NCBI GenBank assembly: GCA_019400425.1
Contig: JAFREE010000008.1
Span: 124,001 to 188,000 of the forward strand
DNA length: 64,000 bases
Direction of reading: 5' to 3'
Origin: Hymenochaete sp. R1
Taxonomy: Eukaryota > Basidiomycota > Agaricomycetes > Hymenochaetales > Hymenochaetaceae
Shown: positions 43,533-55,733 of the stretch, piece by piece
How the letters are laid out: the number at the start of each line of letters is the position of its first letter
Position numbering within the stretch: the stretch's first letter is position 1
Translations under genes and position numbers: made by a program
The notes under the pieces: generated by a model
Told to the model about the DNA's origin: nothing
The model's database searches: none
Seen by the model: the letters and a program-made list of their open reading frames with translations, nothing else

Positions 43533-46500
43533 TCAGACACGGATACTTTCCGGTGGCCCGAGGTAGCTAGGGCGAACTCCACCAGTATCTAAACAAGGCT
43601 CATAATTAGCTTTCTTGAAATGCAAAATTGATCCAGCTCACCGATGACTATCTTCTGAACTATAACGGCTGGTTCTACCATCCATAGCTATGAATATTAT
43701 TTATTAAGCAAGACGCTTTATCCTTACAGGAATGGCACTTACCTTTAACGTGTGGATGCCCGGAGATGCGGCCCAGTTCGTCGCAAAACTTACGATTGAG
43801 TTCGCTACATAACCATCATTACCGCTCCATTCTGGTGGTAAGGTACCGGGTGATGAGGGAGGGATAAATGGGATGGTCTGTGGTGTTTGGTCATCCATTT
43901 GAATGGCGATCTTGATAGGTTCATCGGGGCCCATAAAATTAAGAGTCGGCGAGACGAAAAGAGTGCACGAGACATTTCCGCTATCATTGATGGTGTTGAA
44001 ATTCACGAAGTCGTATTCACTTGATCCAATCCACGGTCAACGGTGCTTCATATGCTCGAAATATTGATATTCTCACTCACATGCTTGGACCAGTCCCCGC
44101 GCTGAAGTTCCCAAAGTTATTGCCCGTCCGAGGCCATGGCGTGATCCCCGATACCGTTCTACCATAACCTGGTAATTCTGTCCAGGTGATTCCCGAAACA
44201 CTCGTGTTCCGGGTTGCGTGGGCAGCTTCAATGGAAACGCCACCATCACCTTCGACAAAGCCTGTATGCAATGTGATGAGAGCTGTCTTTATAGCTGATT
44301 AAACCGCTTACCAGTGAAGTTCTCAGGAGGCACGGTGTGATTCGCGATGAAGAATGCGGGCGTACTCATGGATGGTTGACCATCGACTGATGCACTGAAA
44401 GTTATCTGAGCGCTTTGGACACCTTCCACTTGAGACCAGTCAACTGTGGCCTCAACGCGCGTCTCGGGGTCAGAAGGAGAGACGGAACCTTGGCTAGGGG
44501 TAAGGATCAACCATGATACGTTTGTTGTTGCCGTAAATGTAAAAGACGAGGGACCGCCGGCACCAACATCAACGAAGCGAGACTTTAAGGGAACGAAGGG
44601 ATCGAGCGTTATTGTAGGTGGAGGACAGCTATACCCTTGAGCGCATTGGTTGGGATTGTCTCCGGGCCTAGATTGATTTCAGTATATGCTTTCAAGGATA
44701 GTCAAAAATTGCGTACCATGTTCCCATCGTTCCCTCGGGAGAAATTCGCATGGCGCCAGGCAATGCTTGCTTCTTGGATTGAACACGAGAAACGGGAGGC
44801 ATGCTCAAGGGGTGTTAAATTAGGGTATTCCCTTGGAACTGAGACCGAAAGAGCCTACGTATTTGCCATTGGCTGCTGCCAGTAGAAGTAATTTACGTGT
44901 GTTTGATCCATCATGCTTTCATGTAATCCAAAGCATTAGACTCTGACTGTCATCATAAGGCATTTACTTACTGGTCCCATTTTCCGCCGAGCAGTTGATG
45001 ATACTCCGTCTCGATATCAAAATCTTTTTCAAACAAATCACTGACTTGATCCGCAAGTCCGTTTGCGCTGAGACGAGCCTGCGAGACACGAAGTTGGTTC
45101 ATTCCTTGGGCGATCCACATTTCACCAAGTGTGGAGCTTGCGAGAACCGGATGTTGGACCAACTCGAAAAAGGCTGGTTGGAAATCTGACGCAAGATCAT
45201 TGTAGATGGTCGTTGAAGCATTTGCCAAGGCGCTCCAAGCGCTGGCAACGTTCTCCGCCCTACAAAGACGGTCAAGGTCGATCCATTTACAGGTTATAAA
45301 TAACAGCTTCGCTCACTCTCTGTAATCAGTGAGACTGAATGTCGTTCCATTTAGCAGCTCTGGCTTTCGTCGGCTATTCCACCTGGTCAGATTCGCCATA
45401 ATTTCTGCCACTGTGTCCGCTGTAGAAGATGGCAAATCAAACTCGCGTTGAGCCCAGGACGAGACGAAGGAGTCCAGGTTATAATAAGACCAAGCAGAGG
45501 AGTTCCATGCGTAGTTGAAAAAGAACTCGGTCTGCATTTCATACGGTTTCAAGTCGCCAACGTTCAATACCCATATGCGCGTCGCTTGTCTCTCAATGGC
45601 TTGGGATAGTTGCTCAAAGGTCTGGAGAGGATCATGAGCTTCATTGCGTCAACTCTTGCTCCTTGATGATACGTACTTTTGGTATTTGGCTGCTCTTTAA
45701 AAGCCCAGTCAACAGTAATAGTTCTTGCATGAAATTATTACTTACAGTTATCCATTTGTAATCCCTCGGGGGACCAACCTTGAGCAAGTCTCAATATCGA
45801 AAAGAGATAGCGTTTAAAGAGGAATCACGCGCACCAGATCGTACTAAAACAAATAAGTCAATGAACATGTACTCGAGAAAGAGCCAACGTACATGATAGT
45901 ACACTCCCGCACCTCCGGTGCGATTGAACTCGCTTGGAAGAGGAAGGCGAAGCATATTTCCCCATCTATAAAAAGCACGCTGAGGTAAAATCCTAAACTT
46001 TCGACAGAACAAGAATACTCACGTATCATCGGCCCAAAGCAATGTAACGTCGTCAGGAACTCTCATGCCATCTACGTAATATCCGAGCACTTCTTGATCT
46101 GCATTACGGATATTTAGAAAGAAGCTCTGACACAAAAAGTTAGGTGCATACAAAGTGTCCAAACTTGCGGTATTGTCGTGATGTCCGTTCCGTTGAACAC
46201 ATCAGTGAGAATCTGACGCTGGTCAGATACTATGTTCTGGAGAAGATCAATATTGGTGCCCGTCGACAAAGGAACTAATTGAACAAATCAGCGTCATGCC
46301 GGAGTAGAGGAACATTTAGCAACCCACGATCTCCGTCGCCTCGCATGCCGAGGGTGTAAATACTCTCGAACGGTTTAGCTCGTTCCGTCCCATTCACCCA
46401 GAAGTTGTAGATGAACTGAGAATTGGTCGTATAGTTCCAATCCCCTTCTCCAAATAAAGACCACTCCACTGGTATCGAACGCATCATAGGTTCTTCATGG

Positions 46501-47620
46501 CTGGAACATGATCTCAACATCAGCCGAAAGAGATATGCGCGCTGCCCGGTCCGACGACCTTACCTTGTACCCATGACGATTCCAAACCGGTCCGCTAACG
46601 GCTGGTTGAGTGCATCATCCACATTGAACGCGCTGTTCATGGAGTTCAAAAATAGGAATGTTCTGGTCACGAGCTCGCCTCACCTGGACCATTGAGCTAA
46701 TCGGTTTTAGCTACATCATCAAAAAGTGCCGTGGATCGCTCACCTGGCCACAAATAGTTCCCCTTTAATCGGAGGATAAGTTCAAATCTGTAAAACATTT
46801 ATCCAACCGCTATCGTTCGGTACACGAGACAGGAGGCTTACAGTTTGCTGTAGAAAAAATGGTTGAAAGGTGAACCAGTGAGGGCCGCGCCGGTCCCGTT
46901 TGTAAATTTTTCCATAGCCCAGTTCGTCAATGATGGCTGCTCGTCGTTAAGAAATATGGCTCGGTATTTCACTGTCGGTTCGCCATGTGAGCACCCTGCG
47001 GAAGATAAGAAAATTTGCGAGTTCTTGGTGGTCGGAACGTCCGCCCACCTTTGCAAAACCCTTTTAGTATGTGTTATCATTCCATGGACTTTCGGTACTC
47101 ACCAATACCAAGGTGAGACCCCCATCTGCTCGGAAAGCTCGTACATAGCGAAAATCGTGCCACGTTTGTCCGATCCGATTATAACGAAGGCCTTATCTAC
47201 ACCAGGCAAGGGAGCAGCCACCTCTTGCATTGCAAACGATTCCCAAGTTCCATTGATACTTGTAACATCAAGATGCGAGTTGTTGACAATGAAATCTATG
47301 ATGGACGATCTGCCTAGGGTTCCAACAATGATCGGGGACGATGATGAGGCATTGGAAAGTGAAATGTTCTGCAATAAAGGAGTGATTCCGGTCACCGCTT
47401 CGATATCAGAGACAAAGTCTGCAGCAGCCCTTTGTACACCTGGCCATTCGTCATCGGAAATTAGTACCGAAGCTGCTTGACCGTTGGCTACAACTGGAAA
47501 AGAAGCATCAGAGGTTGCGAATGAAACGCAAGAGTTCTGTCCAATCGCTTGAACAGCTTCAAAGGCAACACAAGCGAAGCAGGATACTAGAACGATGCAT
47601 CCAAGAGTGGTTTTGAGCAT
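43533..47620 (-). CDS. GH115 xylan alpha-1,2-glucuronidase, secreted (right copy)
   Basis: Paralogue of the gene at 2208. Start ATG 47620 with a 25-residue signal peptide (MLKTTLGCIVLVSCFACVAF then EAVQA). Same landmarks: SDDEWPGVQRAA, MGVSPWYW, FELILRLKGNYLWPAQW, GTSHEEPMMR, LLWADDTWGNMLRLP, RTGGAGVYYHYDLVG, MMDQTHVNYFYWQQP, FVEGDGGVSIEAAHA, ending PSYLGPPESIRV. The 13-nt microexon (CTCAATGGTCCAG) and the 9-nt microexon (TACGATCTG) are kept. In the exon matching 4227-4523 I count 19 differences in 97 residues, far more than in the UstYa-b pair. All exons examined are open. Convergent with UstYa-a, 106 bp apart. Confidence 0.92.
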
Positions 47621-49129
47621 CGGGAGGAGGGCGAAGAATGAACTTTCTTCATTGAGTCAAGCGAGCCTAAATACTGAATAGAAAAATAGAAGCGGGATGG
47701 TGATGGACATTCTTTTCGCAGATTTTGGTCGCATGACACCCCTCCATACACATAGATCGTGCTCTGTGTTCATTAAAGGGCACAGGTGACGTCTAAAACA
47801 ATCGTATGACCTACAGTAGCATCGGCCAACGGGAGTACGAAGGGTGAAATAAGCCGTCGGAGCAACAGTGATATACTAAAGTCAGAACACGCCTTCCACG
47901 TGTATATTTATTTTTGGCCATCCGGATGAAAGTCGGCTCGCTCATAGCGTATTATTAGCAGGAGCAACTCTGCAGATACTCATTGAATGCGCCCGGTGGT
48001 GGATTATCAGTTAAGCCCTGATAGGGTCAAAGTTATTCATCCATACAACGACAGAATTATTATAATTAACATACTGCTTCATATGGAAAGCCGACTCATT
48101 CCGAGGCCAGTATGAGCATCGTAAGCTACGCAGTAGAGCGATTTGTTGCATGTGAATCATGCGCGATCCTGAAAAATCTTTCGGGATCCGCTCGCTTGTT
48201 GGCTCTATCCACCCCAGGCTGCTCCACCTTCTCGAACTGACGTGTTCAGAATGCGCGCTCGCCTTTGATGATAATTTGGTTTGCACGGATTATTGAGAAG
48301 GATATTACGCCATGGACTAGCATGGTGTATAGCATAGTTTTGGTTCGTTTTAGGACAGGAAACTCAGCGACACGTAAATTGTTCTTTTCTGTCGAGATGA
48401 CATTCGGTAACGTTTGCCAGATGCAAAGTGAAACATGCAAGACGTGCATTCCTCCCAAGGGAGCGCATGCGTTAATCAGTAAGGAAATTCGTGCGATGCT
48501 GCTCTAGGGCTTGTACGAGCCAGAGGAAGAGAGGGGAAGAGCGCTCAAGAACCAGTCCCAGTCGCTGTGACAGGCTGAAAAGCAGTCACAGCAAGTCACA
48601 GTCCACGCGATTTGTGACAGACGCGTTTTGATTTGCCAAGCGACCAGGAGATGTCCAGTTTTTCTTTTGTCTCGGTCCATGCTCTTGTTGTACGCGTTCA
48701 TCCAAGGTAACCATCGATCCCGCCCACTTTTACGAAAACTGGAAGAACCGGATCTAATGCACTGGTCTACGACGGTGGCTATCGAATGGATGTGGGCCTC
48801 GTCTCACCGTTTTACGAGTCCAGCTTTTGTCATGCAATTGTCCATTCGTGTCGCTTTTAGTGGCTTAGGGCCGTTCTCCTGTTGAAAGAGCGAAGCGCTT
48901 GACCCACTTGCCACCGCTCTTGTGGCCGTACTTCGGATTGTATATAATGACACGCAGAAAGACACGAGAGGCTCAAGCCTGCTCCACACATTCCCTAGTT
49001 CTTTGTGGGCTGCTTTATCAGATCTAACTCTTTGGCAAATCCTCTTGAAAGCGGGTCTTTCTTTCTTACTCTTTTTACCTTCTCTCTGCGAATCTGTTTC
49101 TCTCCGCTCAATCCTCCGATCTCTTAACA
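47621..49129. other. Region without a supported gene beyond the right arm
   Basis: About 1.5 kb with short overlapping ORFs only. The end near 48900-49129 is C/T-rich and is likely the leader of the next gene. Nothing recognised. Confidence 0.4.
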
Positions 49130-50155
49130 ATGGTCGGCGCACAATTCGGAAAACCTTCACGTTGCCATGCATCTTCTCGTCGGTCTTCGGCATCACGCAA
49201 ACCCTATTCTCGTCATGCCAAACCGTGCAAGCCGATCTCAAGAGAACATGCGCAAAATCCCTACCCATCGCTTGATTCCAAAACTCATGAGTCCTTTCGT
49301 GAAAGATTCTGTTCCTTTGAAGATATATATAGGTATGCATATGCGCATTGTGTCTTTCACCATGACAACTTTTCTGATAAAAAATCCAGCAGTAGAAAGA
49401 AGTCATCCGATTTCTTCTTTCTCAGCCTTCCTCTTTCTTTTGGCAAAGCAACCTGCCCTACCGAACTCCCTTCCATTTCCTCCCTCCGCCTTCCAGAGTT
49501 CAACCTCGAAGATGCGTGGTGTCCATGGTACCCACAACGCGACTCTCACGCAGAACGCGCCATCTCCGCCATGAACCGCGCCGCCTTCCAGGTGCGACCA
49601 GGTGCAATCAGCCGCGCGTGCTTGCGCACGTCCGACTTGGAGAGCTTCCTCAACCTCGGTGAAAGTGACTCCGAGTCAATCTGCAGCAGCTCCGGCGAGA
49701 GCTCGGACTTCACGAGGCCTTCAACGTCAGAACCTGAGTCCGATGATTCCTTGATGTCTTTCAATTCGGATACTCCGCCGACCTCTGAATTGTCGGACTC
49801 GGATTCTAGCGACGACAGTTTTCTTGACCTGTCCTCCGAAGCTGATTCATCCTCCGCGGTTGAGGCTCCCTTCTCAGGAGAACACGCGTCGCTCAACGCG
49901 ATAGAGGAGACAGTAGGTTTCTCGGTAGATTCGCGCTCATCCTCGCCATGTCCCTCACCTATCTACGATCCCCCGACATACGACACATTCACTGAGCGTC
50001 AGGTAGCCTTGTTCGGTGACTTCCTAAAAGACCCCTTTGCCCTCCGGAAACGATCCTTACAGCCAAGTGACATCCCAACTTGCCCGCTCCGCCCTGAAAT
50101 TAGGAGGTCGCACAGAATTAATCAAAGGATGCTGAAGAGTCGGTTCTCAGACTAA
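49130..50155 (+). CDS. Ser/Asp-rich protein of unknown function
   Basis: Single open frame of 341 residues from ATG 49130 in a favourable CTTAACA context. The N-terminus is basic and Ser-rich (HASSRRSSASRKPYSRHAKP). A central stretch has WCPWYPQRDSHAERAISAMNRAAFQV, the only ordered-looking part. It is followed by about 120 residues of Ser/Asp/Glu-rich low complexity and a basic C-terminus (RRSHRINQRMLKSRF). No family recognised. A short intron in the N-terminal third cannot be excluded. Confidence 0.6.
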   Translation: MVGAQFGKPSRCHASSRRSSASRKPYSRHAKPCKPISREHAQNPYPSLDSKTHESFRERFCSFEDIYRYAYAHCVFHHDNFSDKKSSSRKKSSDFFFLSLPLSFGKATCPTELPSISSLRLPEFNLEDAWCPWYPQRDSHAERAISAMNRAAFQVRPGAISRACLRTSDLESFLNLGESDSESICSSSGESSDFTRPSTSEPESDDSLMSFNSDTPPTSELSDSDSSDDSFLDLSSEADSSSAVEAPFSGEHASLNAIEETVGFSVDSRSSSPCPSPIYDPPTYDTFTERQVALFGDFLKDPFALRKRSLQPSDIPTCPLRPEIRRSHRINQRMLKSRFSD

Positions 50156-50878
50156 TCTCTGTTAGCATTGCAATCAGTAGTAATTGGGCCAGCAGGACCA
50201 AAGCGCAAATGTTTTAGATCTTTTTCACTTAGTATATTAGTATATAATTGTACCCATTTACAAAACTAGACCTTCCTTTCATTTTCATCTTTATACCTCT
50301 CACGAACTTTGTATTGTTTTAGTTCCGGATTTGTATCACTATTATATACATGTATGTAGTACAGCAAGGACAGATACATTCAGTGCCCACCATTCCGTAC
50401 ATTCTAATATCGACTTATCATCCAAAAGCTTCCCCCCTTCCTTCCAAGTGCATCGCTCCTCTGTTTCTCCACACGCCAAGACAAATGAAATGCAGTCAAG
50501 AAACCAATCAGCCCGGAATGAAGATAAAAAGGAAAGAATGAATAGGGCGAATGAATGCGTAGTCGTGTACCCGGAGAAGGACGAGATAAAAAAAATGATG
50601 CGTAATTAAAGATGTTCATGGCTTTGGCGCTGATTGACGCGAGGGGAAGCAGGAGATTGACTTCGCCCATGGGAAAGGGACCTAATACGTCGAAGCGTTT
50701 CGCGTGTTTTGCGCACGACCAGAGATTCAGGCCGGGATCTCGGTTTCTATTAAGGGTGAAGGTGGCGAATGAGAAGTGGATGTTTATCGAAGATGGTAGT
50801 AAAAAGGCCAGGAAAGTCGGTAATAAACAAGGTTGGCCGGGCGGCAAAAAGAAAGGAAAATAAAGGGAGTTAGCTAGA
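50156..50878. other. Intergenic region between convergent genes
   Basis: About 720 bp between the 3' ends of the Ser-rich gene and TPS1. AT-rich with TAGTATATTAGTATATAATTG near 50230, likely 3'-end signals. No gene. Confidence 0.4.
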
Positions 50879-52793
50879 TCACGAAGAAGACGAGAAAGCG
50901 ACATGGGGCTCTCCCTGTGCAATCGCATCCTTTGCACCAGTCACCACTTCTTTTGCACCGTTGACCGCCTCCTTCGTCTGCTCGAATACCTTGCCGACCA
51001 CGCTGTGTGAAACGCCGTTGAGGTTCTCCTTGTTCATGAGCTCCATCCTGCCTGGAATATCGGCCTCCCTTGCCTCCTTTTGTGCAGGTGCGCTGAGTGT
51101 CGTCGGTTCTCCGGCACTGATCTTGGTCATCTCTCCAACGAAAGACTGGCCCCAGAATGACGCGGAATACTTGCTAATGTACTGCAAAAGTGGAGTATAT
51201 AGTAAATCGTATATTTTAGAACTCAGGCACTATGAACCGTACCTTGAAGAGTTTACGCTGGTTTTCGGCCCGTGTATCCGCATCCATTGTCACTGCTTCA
51301 TATATAGCATCGGCCACCTCTTGAGAATCCCATGGGTTTACGACAAGGGAACCATTCAAGCTTTGCGCCGCGCCTGCGAACTCCGACAAGATCATGGCAC
51401 CTTGGCGCTTCTGCTGGCACGCGATGTATTCATAAGACACAAGGTTCATCCCATCACGCGTACTGCTGACGAGACAGACATCGCTGACAGCATATAGTGC
51501 ACAGAGTTCATCGAAGGGGAGACTCTTGTGCATGAAGTGAATGGGCATGAATTCCACCGTGCCGAATTTGCCGTTGATACGCCCGACTAACTCATTGACA
51601 GTCGATCGAAGGTTCTGGTATTCTTCGACGTCTTGTCTCGATGGAACAGCCAATTGGACGAGGACGACCTAAGATACGAGAAAAAAAATTAGAACTGCAT
51701 GGAATCAGATAGAATCATCTCTTACCTTTCCAATCCATTCGGGATGTTGGGTTAAGAATAACTCCAAAGCATGCATCTTTTGCGGGACACCCTTAATGTA
51801 GTCCAAACGATCAACACCAACAATCAACTTCACGCCATTAAACCTCTGTTCAAGATCAGCAATACGATTCTTCACCGACTCCTTCTCGAGATTGTTGATG
51901 AAAGAGTCCGGATCGATTCCAATGGGAAAGGTTCCAACATGCGCAAGGCGGCCCTCGAACTCGACACCGTTTGGCATGGTGGGAAGTCCGAGGATGCGGG
52001 TGCAGGATGAGAGGAAGTGGCGGGCATAATCGTATGTGTGGAAACCGATGAGATCACAATAAAGGATCCCAAGAAGAATTTCTCGTCGAACAGGAAGAAT
52101 ACTACAGAGCGTAAGACCGATAGTGATGGAAAAAATGGGTTAAACAACTTACCGATAGATTTCACTACTTGGGAAGGGTGTGTGAAGGAAGAAACCGATT
52201 TTTACATTTGAGATCGTGTCGTGCTCCGTGCCAAGCTCAGCCTCCATACCCTCCGTGATTCGCGACAGCTCCTTCCTCGTTAAGTTGGTCTTCTTGTCGA
52301 CGTTCTCGATGATATTCCGAAGGAGCATGGGAAGAAGCATGAGATGGTAATCCTGCACCCAGACCATGTCTCCACTACTGAGCTGCGTCCTAACCACCTC
52401 CGCAAATTTGAGATTTGCCTGTCTGTACGCCAACCAGTTCTCTTCATCAAAATTCATTTCCCCGGGATGGTAATGGAACAAAGGCCACAGGATGGAATTT
52501 GAGAAACCATTGTAATGACGGTCGGCCATGTCGTCATCGAGGTAGACAGCCTGGCAGGAGTATTCCTCCATAAGTCTGCGGTCAACGATCGGCCTGTCTT
52601 TGACTGGGATGTAGAAGCCAGGCCATCCGATCCAAGTGAAGGTCATGGATTTCTTGCAACCGGAAAGAGCGGATACGAGACCGCCCGACGACATCTTGAA
52701 GTGGTACTCGCCATTGCTGTCTTTATTGATGGTGATGGGAAGACGGTTTGAAACAACGATGAGTTTTTGCTTGTTGTCCGCTGAACCGTTCAT
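50879..52793 (-). CDS. tps1: Alpha,alpha-trehalose-phosphate synthase (UDP-forming)
   Basis: GT20 enzyme making trehalose-6-phosphate from UDP-glucose and glucose-6-phosphate; central to stress tolerance. Exons 52793-52153, 52101-51726, 51668-51243 and 51181-50879 give 581 residues. Landmarks: LIVVSNRLPITI, SSGGLVSALSG, WIGWPG, WPLFHYHPGE, WVQDYHLMLLPMLLR, IGFFLHTPFPSSEIYR, GFHTYDYARHFLSSC, LIVGVDRLDYIKGVPQK, VQLAVPSRQDVEEYQ, VSSTRDGMNLVSYEYIACQ, MILSEFAGAAQSL, VVNPWD. The C-terminal 90 residues after the catalytic core are a low-complexity Ala/Lys/Glu helix-like extension (EQTKEAVNGAKEVVTGAKDA). No phosphatase domain is present. Confidence 0.96.
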
Positions 52794-54339
52794 GGTGAAG
52801 TGTATTGGCGTCGCGGTCGTCGAGAGGAATGGAATGCGTGGAAGGGGAGGTGATGGGGGTAAGAAGGAGAGATGGATGGATTGAGCTGGAAGCCCCAGGC
52901 GGTAGATCTTGATATGCGCGAAAGCTCCAGACGGACGGAGCTCTTTATTTTGTGAACGACCAGATTATTTCATCGACAACGTCATCAGCTACGACCCAAA
53001 TCAGGTAATGCTATTCAAATTCAATTACTTTCACTGTGCAGCTTTCCTCTATTGAATTCACCGAAGTCAGGCCGAAACGACGTGGAAGGTGACCAAAACC
53101 GGGTTTCTGCTGCTAAGCTTACTGCGCATCTTTCGCCCCTTTCATCTGATCATGACTCATCCGATTTCGCTTTCTTCAAATTCCTACCCAATCTCAGTCC
53201 TCTTCTCGCACTTCGCAACGAGTCATAAACCCACAACTGCACGCATGCTAGCCGTCTGCGATAGGTGAGCGTATACGTGTACCATCAAACGTTTGTCGGC
53301 CCGCGAACCTGACAGCACGAACAATCGTAAGTTGCATAAATGCTCCCGTACCGACCGACGATGAACTTTGATTATAGCTGCTTCCTTCTCATCCCGAATC
53401 AATCCGCTATGCTTCTTCATCGGTCAAAAGCCTCCCAAATATCCCATCGTGAGCCATTTACGACAACAAGCAAATACCAGTGCCATGAACTATCGTTTTT
53501 GTCTCAGTATGTAATACTATACCACGCCCTGAGACATTGGAAATTTCTACACTTTGCGATCAAACTCTGAGAAGACTGGATGGGATCCATTAGTGTGATA
53601 TTTCCACATCATACACAAAGGAAAGATTTCTAAGTAACTCGAACGTTCTCGACCGTTTTGCCATGCCATTCGCTCTAAAATCGCGATAAGCATGTGATTT
53701 TCCTTTATTCGAGCGCTCGAGAGGTTACACAAGCGCCCATATGGTTAACTTGTCCTAAAAAAGGAAGGCCACTTCTCCGAAAAGCGCAGTGCCCGCGACA
53801 GCCAGCCCAAATTCAAATTGCCATGGATATCTTTTGTATAACGTTAACAATGATAGAAGGGGGGAGGAGAGGGGGGTATGCGAAATCAGGCCTTGTCAAA
53901 AAAAATGCTGACCGAATTCAAAGAGACAAAGTCTAAGTGGGTGTACCTGGGTGGCTCACAGGCCTTTGTGGCGTGCCTAGGCCTGTTTCTTGACACTACT
54001 CAGGTATCGGTCAGAGGTCATACACCAGTGTCTTTTTGAACTGAGGCTTATTTCTGTTCCATTTAAGTGAGTGGTCATCCTATACATCAACGTAACAATA
54101 CTTAATCAATCGTACATCAGGGACGATAAAGAAAAGAAACGAGTCGACATTTTCGCGTGTGCGATCTCGAAACAAAGGGAGCGAAGCTTGATATGAGGGG
54201 AAATGGGAAAGATAAAGGAGTTTGGGAGTCGCAACGTAGAAAAACAAACAGAATATAATCCAATATAGAACAGCATGTACAAAGCAAACAAGAAACATAA
54301 CGTTATATCCGAGAGCACTGAATGACGTCGTATCCTGGA
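52794..54339. other. Promoter of TPS1 and flanking region without a gene
   Basis: About 1.5 kb. Within the first 100 bases upstream of TPS1 lie AGGGG and GGGGG purine runs (52840-52860) that could act as stress-response-type elements, an inference only. ORFs beyond are short and unlike proteins. Confidence 0.4.
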
Positions 54340-55080
54340 TCAAAAGATGCCATACAGTTCCTTCATTAAATTCCTCTGGATAGACTCCCACCTGCATTCG
54401 CTGCATGGTTCAACTTCGCTCGGACGCAAGCTGTATGGCTCGGGTGGCCTCTCCGCTGAGAACCCGGTCTCCATGAACCGCTCCACCTCCTCGAACACGG
54501 GGACCTCCCTATACAAGTAGCATACTGCCTTGCCTACCACGTTCTCCGCTAGAATGCGAAGGACACTGCGCTCCCCCATATACACGACACGCTTAACGTA
54601 TAGGAGCGACTCTCCGTCGGCACAGATCTTCTGAGCATAATACTGGCCACAGATCTCGTAGAGGGCGCTGTACTCGACCGTCCAGCGAGGCGGTCCACGT
54701 GCGTCGAAGTAGCCACGGTCCGCGGTGTAGGTGCGGAGAACGCCACGGAAGGAGGGAGCATAAGGGTCGCTCGCGAGAACGGTGTGGTCGTAGTCTTTCT
54801 CGCCAATAAGCTTGAGGGAGAGTGCTAGGCGACGGACGTTGTCGACGACAGGCTTGTGCACTTCATCGTCATCTGAAGCCGTGAAATCGGACGGTGAAGT
54901 CGCGACAGAGTCGCCAGAGCTGGTCGTGCTGGTCGTGGTGGTTGTGGTGGTGTCCGTCGGTGAAGGGATAGTCTCGTCGTGCGATTTTTTTGGCCTGTTT
55001 AAGATCGCGAGGAGTCTGGCTCTGTGAGCAGGGTCATTCCTGGCGCTCGACGGCAGAACTTGAAGAGTTTGGTTGTTCAT
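54340..55080 (-). CDS. Conserved-looking protein of unknown function
   Basis: Single open frame, 246 residues from ATG 55080; the frame extends to 55251 but that part is low complexity. After a Thr/Ser-rich, acidic region, residues from about 80 onward look ordered: RRLALSLKLIGEKDYDHTV, FRGVLRTYTADRGYFD, RWTVEYSALYEICGQYYAQKI, YVKRVVYMGERSVLRILAENV, and a C-terminal CSECRWESIQRNLMKELYGIF. I do not recognise a family. The gene lies tandem to P0 (uL10), about 650 bp downstream of it. Confidence 0.6.
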   Translation of the reverse strand: MNNQTLQVLPSSARNDPAHRARLLAILNRPKKSHDETIPSPTDTTTTTTTSTTSSGDSVATSPSDFTASDDDEVHKPVVDNVRRLALSLKLIGEKDYDHTVLASDPYAPSFRGVLRTYTADRGYFDARGPPRWTVEYSALYEICGQYYAQKICADGESLLYVKRVVYMGERSVLRILAENVVGKAVCYLYREVPVFEEVERFMETGFSAERPPEPYSLRPSEVEPCSECRWESIQRNLMKELYGIF

Positions 55081-55733
55081 GGAGTGTTGGCGCTGGCGTA
55101 TGATGGGGTCCAGTCGAAATGTCGGTATCGTCGACGATGTCGTGGATGTGGTCGTTGAATGCGATGGTGGCCTCACAGTTAAGAACGTCGAAGGGAGGAG
55201 TGATTTAACTAATCTGATGTCAAAGATTAGCTCCAAAGTTTTTAAGGCCAAGCGACTCTGCTGGAGACAATGAGAGAGCAGGTGGTGGTGGAGACAATGA
55301 AAGAAGAGGAGGCCGAAAGTCGACCTTTATGTGAGCGGAGTGATCGACACGGCCACTGCCTCGTGTATCGGGTCCAGTGCTTTCTGCATAATAGTGAGAC
55401 TAGACTTCCAATTTCTGACCGACAGTAAGCCAAGTAGACCATGAAATATCCCGAACCGAGCTGTGGACGGTGTTAACAAATTTTCAACTTACCATTTTCG
55501 TTCAAATCGGTTTGAGTTCGCATATAATTAAAGCTTGAAACTTTTACTTCACCTAAAAAAAAGGCGCGTCGTGGCTTCAAGTCACGTTACCGCGTTGCTA
55601 AAATTGATGATCAGTGATCACCCCTTTACGAAAATATTAATGCAATCACACAAGAGGTCGTGGAGGGTCTTTGAACCAGCGTTCCATTTTCTGTAGTACA
55701 CGACACAGTACAGATAGGTGAAAGTACATACAA
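55081..55733. other. Intergenic region between unknown gene and P0
   Basis: About 650 bp upstream of the unknown gene and downstream of P0; nothing recognised beyond C/T- and T-rich tracts. Confidence 0.35.

Larger units (their letters stand above)
39380..47620. repeat. Right arm of the ~8.2-kb imperfect inverted duplication
   Basis: Mirror image of 2208-10310, with five intact genes in the order peptide (-), LYR (+), UstYa-b (-), UstYa-a (+), GH115 (-). The inner edge lies near 39380, where similarity to the left arm (CTTTTGAAATGATGAATGAT) stops; the outer edge is the GH115 start. Exon-intron positions are the same in both arms, including microexons, while most intron sequences differ. Confidence 0.9.
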
